Assembly: GCA_937976305.1 (NCBI GenBank)
Contig: CALJSB010000005.1
Location: 1-64,000, forward strand
Reading direction: 5' to 3'
Source of the DNA: an uncultured Acidimicrobiales bacterium
GTDB taxonomy: Bacteria; Actinomycetota; Acidimicrobiia; Acidimicrobiales; SZUA-35
Length of the DNA: 64,000 nucleotides
In this document: in pieces, positions 58,957 to 64,000 of the stretch
Layout of the letters: each line of letters opens with the position of its first letter
Position numbering within the stretch: position 1 is the stretch's first letter
The notes under the pieces: model-generated
The model's database searches: none
What the model saw: only the letters and a program-made list of their open reading frames with translations
Told to the model about the DNA's origin: nothing
Position numbers and translations under genes: made by a program

Positions 58957-59599
58957 TCAGCAATACTGGCGCACAGCAGATTCTGTCGCCGCCGCGTAGC
59001 CACCGCCGAACTTGATCGCGTGCACCGCCAAGGGTGCGAGTTGGTGCAGGGCCACTCGGTCTCGCCACCCATCGGCGAGCGGCGAGACGTCGTCGTAAGC
59101 ATCAAAGACGTCGGGCGCCCACCCTCCGAACAGCCGCATCATCGCCAGGTCGAACTCGCGATGGCCACCGTGAGCAGCAGGGTCAATGATCCAGTCTCTG
59201 CCCTGATCGTCGACCATGCGATTGCCAGCCCACAGATCGCCATGTAGGCGGGCCGGCGGTTCATCGTGGCCGCCGAACATGTGCAACCGGTCGGCCGTTG
59301 GCTTGCTCGATCCACTCGAGAACCAGCAACGGCGTGTCGATTCCAACCGCGAGCACCTCTGGAACCAGCAGCGCTTCCGCATCGCGTAACCACCGAAGAC
59401 CTCTCGCTTCGGTCTCGAAGAACTCTGGCGACGCACCGACACGAGTCTTGGCAAACACGACGCTGCCATCACCCAACGCAATGCGGAACGATGCAGCGAC
59501 GTCGCCGCCGCTCATCGGCCTTGCTTCCTTCACCTCAATACCGAGCGCGTCTCGGACTGCGGGTCCGACAAGGTGCTCGACCTGTTGGTCTTGGGCCAT
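58957..59599 (-). pseudogene. Fructosamine kinase-family gene, broken by deletion and frameshift
   Basis: From ATG 59599 one frame encodes the N-terminal lobe (MSGGDVAASFRIALGDGSVV, FAKTR, LLVLEWIEQAN) and stops near 59261. Another frame from about 59310 to 58957 encodes the C-terminal lobe (PPARLHGDLWAGN, WIIDPAAHGGHREFDLAMMRLFGG, HAIKFGGGYAAATE). The roughly 90 residues normally between EWIE and PARLHGD are missing. Such kinases deglycate fructosamines. The gene should be inactive. Confidence 0.8.
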
Positions 59600-59654
59600 C
59601 TTCGGCAAGGTAGTCGCAGCGGAAGGACGTCGGTGCTCCCGGGGTTGACGATGC

Positions 59655-60047
59655 ATGAAGCTCCTCACTGCGGGCATTGCATCGGCGGCAGCAGCCGTGC
59701 TGTGGATCGTGCTTGCCTGGAACAATCCATCGAGCACCTACCACTTCGCGCCGTTCATCGTGGCTGGCGCATGGCCGTGGTTCGCTCGCTCGAGTCTCGG
59801 ACCAGTGCCGGTGCGAGGCGCTTTGCCCTCGGTGGTTGGTGGCGCGGCACTCTCGCTCATCGCGGGCTTGGTTCTTCTCGGGGCCGACAAGCTGCAGGGC
59901 CCGACGTTTTGGAGTGAAGCCGGGCAACCAAGCCAGGTTGTGCTCGAGATCGCCATTGCAACGGTGCTGGGCTCGGGTCTTGGTCTCTTCAGCCGAGTCC
60001 AGGGAGCCTCCGTCGAAACTCCGGTGTCGTCACGTGACGCGTCGTGA
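59655..60047 (+). CDS. Small membrane protein, unknown
   Basis: A 130-residue protein with four spans (TAGIASAAAAVLWIVLAW, FAPFIVAGAWPWF, VVGGAALSLIAGLVLLGA, LEIAIATVLGSGLGLF). It reads divergently from the broken kinase gene. Start ATG 59655. Not recognised. Confidence 0.65.
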   Translation: MKLLTAGIASAAAAVLWIVLAWNNPSSTYHFAPFIVAGAWPWFARSSLGPVPVRGALPSVVGGAALSLIAGLVLLGADKLQGPTFWSEAGQPSQVVLEIAIATVLGSGLGLFSRVQGASVETPVSSRDAS

Positions 60048-60081
60048 CACGCCGCCCATCAGTGGCTTCGCTGCGCAAACG

Positions 60082-61263
60082 TCAGTCGCTCGCTGACCAC
60101 CAGCGCTTGGGTTTGGCCCGCTTGCCACCTTCGAGACGATCGTCGATTGCCAGCGCGAGGTGTCGCCAACGTGTGCCGGCAAGCCGCTGCCACCAGCGGT
60201 TCCAGGGCTTCGAATAGTCACGGCTGTAGGGACAGACCCGTACGCAGATTGCGCAGTCGGTGTTGATCTTCGACCAGTAGCCAAAGCAAGCCTCGCCGTC
60301 GACCGACCACTTGGTCACGCCTTTGATTCCCGACCGATTGAGCGCCACCGGCACTGGCCCAGCGGACGGGATGGCGCTGGCCGGACAGGCTTCGCTGCAA
60401 CGATCGCATTGCTCGCAGAACTGCTTCACACCGAAGCTCTTCGGCTCATCGTGAGCGAGCGGCATGTCGGTGAAGATCTTCCCGAACCGCAGCCGGGAGC
60501 CGAACTCTTCGGTGATCACCATGCCGTGACGACCGTATTCGCCGAGCCCAGCCGCGATGGCGTAAGGAATCGCAAGCGCGGAGTCGTTCATCGAAGGCAC
60601 GGCTTCGTAGCCAAGGTTCTTGATGTATTGGGCAAGACCAAGCAACACGGCGGCGTCCTGGGAGTAACCGAGCCCTGTGGCGGCACCGGACAGGGCGGAC
60701 GGAGCGGTCTGGATGAGCTCGGCGTCCATGGCCTGGCCAATGACAATCACACTCGTCAGCCCTTCGGGTAAGTCGTTGGGCTTGGCCCCGCCGGTGATCG
60801 AACTGAAACGTTCGGTGTAGATCCACCGCTCGTCGTATGCCGTGATGCCGATCAGATCGGCCCCGAAGACGTCACCGACCTTCTTGATCTCGGCCGCGGC
60901 CTCTTCGGGAGATGTCGACTCGAGCTGGTCTGGTGGGCCATCGCGCAGCATCGAGAGCGGGTCTTGAAACCCATCGCGCCGGCCCTGGTCTTCATACATC
61001 TCGGTGAACACATCGCTGACGTGCCATGCCGCATTGCGAAGGGCATAGTCACGCTGGGTAAAGCCGTTGGCCTTACGCCACTGCTCGAGGGGCCGGCGAT
61101 ACGTGGCGTAGAAGCGCTCCGATTTCTCGTCGCGAATCGACTCGTCCCACCACGACCGTGAGAACACATCGTCGACCTGGCTGAATCGCTCGAAGTCGGG
61201 GCCGACGTTGAAAGGTTCTGCGTCGAAGGAATCAGCGTTGAAGGGATCGGCACTGTCAGCCAT
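60082..61263 (-). CDS. Reductive-dehalogenase-like 4Fe-4S protein
   Basis: A 393-residue protein. It has two ferredoxin motifs: CEQCDRCSEACPASAIP and a second of the form CFGYWSKINTDCAICVRVCPYS. The region before them (GADLIGITAYDERWIYTERFS, VIVIGQAMD, SALAIPYAIAAGLGEYGRHGMVIT) follows reductive dehalogenase/QueG-type corrinoid domains. There is no Tat signal and no membrane anchor gene, so it is soluble. ATG 61263 overlaps the merR stop by 8 bases. A respiratory role is unlikely; substrate unknown. Confidence 0.8.
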   Translation of the reverse strand: MADSADPFNADSFDAEPFNVGPDFERFSQVDDVFSRSWWDESIRDEKSERFYATYRRPLEQWRKANGFTQRDYALRNAAWHVSDVFTEMYEDQGRRDGFQDPLSMLRDGPPDQLESTSPEEAAAEIKKVGDVFGADLIGITAYDERWIYTERFSSITGGAKPNDLPEGLTSVIVIGQAMDAELIQTAPSALSGAATGLGYSQDAAVLLGLAQYIKNLGYEAVPSMNDSALAIPYAIAAGLGEYGRHGMVITEEFGSRLRFGKIFTDMPLAHDEPKSFGVKQFCEQCDRCSEACPASAIPSAGPVPVALNRSGIKGVTKWSVDGEACFGYWSKINTDCAICVRVCPYSRDYSKPWNRWWQRLAGTRWRHLALAIDDRLEGGKRAKPKRWWSASD

Positions 61264-62047
61264 CGGATGCAGCCTCGTCGGGTTGGGCCTTGGCGACATA
61301 GTCAGCAGCAAACGCCGCGAACCGCTCTTGCAACTCAACGGTCACGACGCTTGTTGCCAGCTCGGTCAACTGCCCGACTTCGTCAGTGAGGCTGGCAACC
61401 TCGACGGTCGGCATACCTCGCTCGGCAAACGGAGCCCAGATGTGCTCATCGAACACGGCTCGGAACCGCTCCGCGATTGCATCTACTGCTTCGCCCAACG
61501 CCTCATACTCATCGAGGATGTCGCTCACCGGCACGCCGAGCCTCGCAACGGCGGGGCCAATCTCGGCGAAGGCCTCATGCTTGATAATCACATCGGACCC
61601 GTCGAGGGCGATAAGCCCGATTGCGGCCGCTCGTTGTATCTCGCTCTGAGACAGACCAATGCCATCGAAGCGTTCGGCGAGTTCCGACAAGGTCAGCCGC
61701 AACGGCGCCCGCTCGAGCGACGGCGCAATCGCGCCAACGCCGAGTAGGTGGTTGAGCGAACGACCGGCATTCCACGAATCGAGCGCTTCCTTGATGGCAG
61801 CGAGCGAGAAGCCGCGATCTTGCAGGTGCGCGATCAGACGAAGGCGGGCGGCATGGTCAACCCCGTAGTAGCCGACCCGTCCACGCTTGGTCGGCGGAGC
61901 CAAAAGGCCTTTGTTTTGGTACATCCGGACGGTTGAAACGGGGATGTCGGCATCACGAGCGACCTCGTCGATGGTCATCTCGACCGGCCCCGCTGATGCT
62001 GGCTCGGCCGACGCTGTCGTCTGGTTCACGCCCACAGTATGCCTCAC
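61256..62047 (-). CDS. MerR-family transcriptional regulator
   Basis: A 263-residue regulator. The winged-helix domain (MTIDEVARDADIPVSTVRMYQNKGLLAPPTKRGRVGYYGVDHAARL) starts near residue 24; the reading frame opens at GTG 62047, while ATG 61978 is a shorter alternative. The C-terminal 170 residues are a helical ligand-sensing or dimer domain without obvious Cys-metal site. It is coupled to the dehalogenase-like gene and divergent from the YndJ gene, with a dyad operator in between. Confidence 0.88.
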   Translation of the reverse strand: MRHTVGVNQTTASAEPASAGPVEMTIDEVARDADIPVSTVRMYQNKGLLAPPTKRGRVGYYGVDHAARLRLIAHLQDRGFSLAAIKEALDSWNAGRSLNHLLGVGAIAPSLERAPLRLTLSELAERFDGIGLSQSEIQRAAAIGLIALDGSDVIIKHEAFAEIGPAVARLGVPVSDILDEYEALGEAVDAIAERFRAVFDEHIWAPFAERGMPTVEVASLTDEVGQLTELATSVVTVELQERFAAFAADYVAKAQPDEAASDG

Positions 62048-62069
62048 GTCACGAATGTTTATCTTGCTA

Positions 62070-62092
62070 ATGTTTACTCACATAGTATACAT
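62070..62092. promoter_or_regulatory. MerR-type operator/promoter in the divergent intergenic region
   Basis: ATGTTTACT-CACAT-AGTATACAT: 9-bp arms with one mismatch around 5 bases. AATGTTTA also occurs at 62054-62061, 15 bp before the copy inside the left arm. Toward the YndJ gene, TTGCTA (62064) and TACATT (62088) with an 18-bp spacer form a possible promoter, with the dyad lying in the spacer as in MerR-activated promoters. The surrounding sequence is strikingly AT-rich. Confidence 0.75.
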
Positions 62093-62099
62093 TATCGAT

Positions 62100-63611
62100 A
62101 TGAAGACGGGAACAACGACAACAGCTGCCAGGTGGCGAGTGCTCGCGGCGGTCGGAGCGGCCCTGTGGTTGATCTGGGCCATCGCCGTGCGACCAGAGTG
62201 GACCGCTGTGCTGCTCTTGCTCTCGCCGTTTGTGATCCTGCCCCTCGGCTTACGGCTTGCCTCCGTCGCTGCGTGTGGTCCCGAAGCGCCAATCCTCGAG
62301 AAGCTGGCGGCCTTCGCACCGGCGGTCGCCATCACCGCTGCTCTCAGCTTCATCCCCGATGTTGGCCTGGCCGCGGCAACCATCAGCCTCCCGTGGCTCG
62401 TCTTCACTTCGGCGGTCGCTCTCGTCGGGCTTCGACGTCTGCTCTCACGAGCGTCGCTGCTCGATCCAGGTGTTGCCGTCGACGCCGGTCTGATGTTCTT
62501 GGTGGTTGGCGGGAGCTGGCTCACCATCAGCAGGGCCGGACTCAACCCGCTTGGCTTCAGCGATGCCATCGTGCAGCTCACTGCGGTCCACTTTCACTAC
62601 GCTGGCTTTGCGTTGCCGATCGTGACTGGCTTCGTCGCCAAGCAACTCAGTCGGGGCCCAGCCGTGCCGTTGGCCATCATGGCCGGCGTGCCGCTCACAG
62701 CGATCGGCATCACCGCCGGCGGGGATCTCGAATGGGTCGCCGCCACATTCATGGCGATCGCTGGCCTTGCCACTGCCTTCGCCATGCTGCGTCTCGGGAT
62801 GCAGAGCCGTGGCCTCGCCCGGGCCCTCACCCTGCTCGCCGGCGCTTCGCTCACCGGTGGTATGGCGCTGGCACTGGGATGGGCGTGGACCATCAAGTTC
62901 GAGACCGACTACCTCGGCCTCGAAGGCATGGCGGCCACGCACGGTTCGCTCAACGCACTCGGCTTCGGGCTTGTCGGACTCATCGGCCTCAACCTGATCG
63001 CCAGGGTCGACGAGAAGCCCGACACAAGCGTGGCCCTCTTCACCGGTCGACCGAGCGAGCATCACTTGATCGACTTGGCTCGACGAGCTGCGACCCACGA
63101 AACGACCAATGAACCCGGCCTACTCAACCGCCCCGTCCCAGACGGATTCCGGCACAAGGTGTGGCACACACCGGTCGAGCACGACGACTTCGAACGAGCG
63201 AAACGAGCCATCCAGCAGTGGGCTGGCCACCATGCCGCCGGCATTGTCCGTTGGCCCGAACGCCCACCGATCACCGTGGGCGAAACGCTTGCCATCGCCA
63301 TTCCGGTGGGGCCGCTGTCGGTCTCGGCCACCAGCCGAATCGTCGATGTCGTCGACGAGCCCAACCGCTACGGCTTCACCTACTCGACCCTTCCCCATCA
63401 CCCCGCTGACGGCGAAGAGAGCTTCATCGTCGAGCGCCACGACGATGGGACGCTCGACATCACCGTCACTGCGGTCTGGAAGCCGGCAACCCTTGCCAAC
63501 AAGGTGTGCCCACCGCTCAGCGACTATCTCCAGGGTCGAGCCATCGGCATGTACCTCGATGGCATCGCCGGCGGCGGGCTCAGCCACGACGAGGCGATGG
63601 CAGCATCGTGA
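62100..63611 (+). CDS. YndJ-like membrane protein fused to DUF1990
   Basis: A 503-residue fusion. The N-terminal 310 residues have about ten spans typical of YndJ (HFHYAGFALPIVTGFVAKQL, ATHGSLNALGFGLVGLIGLN). The C-terminal 170 residues are a DUF1990 domain (FRHKVWHTPVEHDDFERAKRAIQQWAG, RYGFTYSTLPHHPADGEESF). In bacilli these are separate neighbours, so fusion supports a joint role. ATG 62100 is chosen next to the dyad operator. It overlaps the next gene by GTGA. Confidence 0.85.
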   Translation: MKTGTTTTAARWRVLAAVGAALWLIWAIAVRPEWTAVLLLLSPFVILPLGLRLASVAACGPEAPILEKLAAFAPAVAITAALSFIPDVGLAAATISLPWLVFTSAVALVGLRRLLSRASLLDPGVAVDAGLMFLVVGGSWLTISRAGLNPLGFSDAIVQLTAVHFHYAGFALPIVTGFVAKQLSRGPAVPLAIMAGVPLTAIGITAGGDLEWVAATFMAIAGLATAFAMLRLGMQSRGLARALTLLAGASLTGGMALALGWAWTIKFETDYLGLEGMAATHGSLNALGFGLVGLIGLNLIARVDEKPDTSVALFTGRPSEHHLIDLARRAATHETTNEPGLLNRPVPDGFRHKVWHTPVEHDDFERAKRAIQQWAGHHAAGIVRWPERPPITVGETLAIAIPVGPLSVSATSRIVDVVDEPNRYGFTYSTLPHHPADGEESFIVERHDDGTLDITVTAVWKPATLANKVCPPLSDYLQGRAIGMYLDGIAGGGLSHDEAMAAS

Positions 63612-64000
63612 GGAGTCCGATCCTCACCGGCATCACCGGAGTGATCGAGCGGCGGATCTTGGTGAACTACCGAGTCGACCCGACAGCGATCCGATCTGTT
63701 CTCCCAGCCCCGTTCGAACCCCAATGCGTCGACGGATACGCCATCGCCGGCATCTGCCTGATCGAACTTCGAGTTCGCCCATCGTGGGCCCCCGCCTTCG
63801 TCGGAGTTCGCTCACGGAACGGAGCTCACCGGGTGGCGGTCACGCTTCCAGACGGCTCACCCGCCGTGTATGTGCCCCGTCGCGACACCGATGCCCGGCT
63901 CAACGTCGCCGTGGGCGGTCGGCTGTTTCCGGGAGTCCAAAACCACGCGATGTTCGAGGTCGACGATCGCGGCCACCACATCACGATGGCGCTCGCCAGC
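63608..64000 (+). CDS. DUF2071 (YqjF-like) protein, C-terminus cut by window edge
   Basis: 131 residues are visible from GTG 63608 and the frame is open at base 64000. Family-like segments are RRILVNYRVDPTAIRSVLPAP and FEPQCVDGYAIAGICLIEL, typical of the acetoacetate decarboxylase-like DUF2071 fold. It overlaps the YndJ-DUF1990 stop, so the pair is co-translated. Confidence 0.8.
   Translation, partial: MRSPILTGITGVIERRILVNYRVDPTAIRSVLPAPFEPQCVDGYAIAGICLIELRVRPSWAPAFVGVRSRNGAHRVAVTLPDGSPAVYVPRRDTDARLNVAVGGRLFPGVQNHAMFEVDDRGHHITMALAS

Noticed and set aside
61887-62099. Upstream extension of the YndJ-like protein to 61887
   Set aside because: The added residues overlap the merR gene and its operator; ATG 62100 fits the family start.

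Overview
The window is GC-rich, tightly packed chromosomal DNA from an actinobacterium. The gene set fits the class Acidimicrobiia (Ilumatobacter-like), although no rRNA or other phylogenetic marker is present, so this placement is inference. Supporting signs are a dnaK-grpE-dnaJ-hspR-clpB operon with a HAIR-type operator, clpS followed by a DUF2017 gene, a ctaA/ctaB divergon beside a DrrAB-like ABC transporter, an EtfD-like ETF:menaquinone oxidoreductase, a DUF222/HNH protein, a DinB/TIGR03086 protein and an LPXTG surface protein.

Layout. 1-1588: DrrAB-like ABC exporter (permease cut by the window edge). 1661-2323: pdxH. 2457-12243: a leftward aerobic respiration operon. It starts with a degenerate heme-copper-oxidase subunit I paralogue, a degenerate subunit III paralogue and a membrane protein. 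It continues with canonical ctaC, ctaD, ctaE, ctaF, ctaG and a methyltransferase. 12418-14380: divergent ctaB and ctaA (heme O and heme A synthesis). 14373-15210: clpS and DUF2017. 15321-15704: tRNA-Glu, tRNA-Asp and tRNA-Phe with a run of hairpins between the last two. 16225-20515: purB and purA around an acidic zinc-finger-like protein. 20588-27392: chaperone operon. 27712-29129: tandem secreted metallopeptidase-like paralogues. 29126-30081: PII protein and a receiver-less winged-helix regulator. 30267-34511: SPFH/GYF protein, zinc-ribbon membrane protein, methyltransferase and a small membrane protein. 34587-36845: EtfD-like reductase. 36949-37719: a GH1-fold protein lacking the catalytic acid/base. 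37721-41051: dcd with two exported proteins. 41163-41723: DinB-like protein.

41786-47992 is accessory: tRNA-Gly followed by a roughly 3.2 kb segment bounded by copies of a GTGCCTAGA repeat, holding a lipoprotein, a frameshifted gene and a Fic protein, then a DUF222/HNH gene and small unknown genes. 48083-50926 is a membrane protein with a NarL-type two-component pair. 51001-51828 is an enoyl-CoA hydratase-family protein. 52077-58118 encodes a 2013-residue LPXTG-anchored surface protein built from five copies of a 282-residue double repeat, preceded by a leader that can hide its ribosome binding site. 58205-64000 carries a lipoprotein, a decayed fructosamine kinase, a reductive-dehalogenase-like protein with a MerR regulator, and a divergent YndJ-DUF1990/DUF2071 pair with a clear operator between them.

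The most unusual item is the cofactor-less oxidase-like module at 9053-12243. All six metal-ligand histidines of subunit I appear to be replaced, yet the gene is intact and sits at the head of the real cytochrome oxidase operon.
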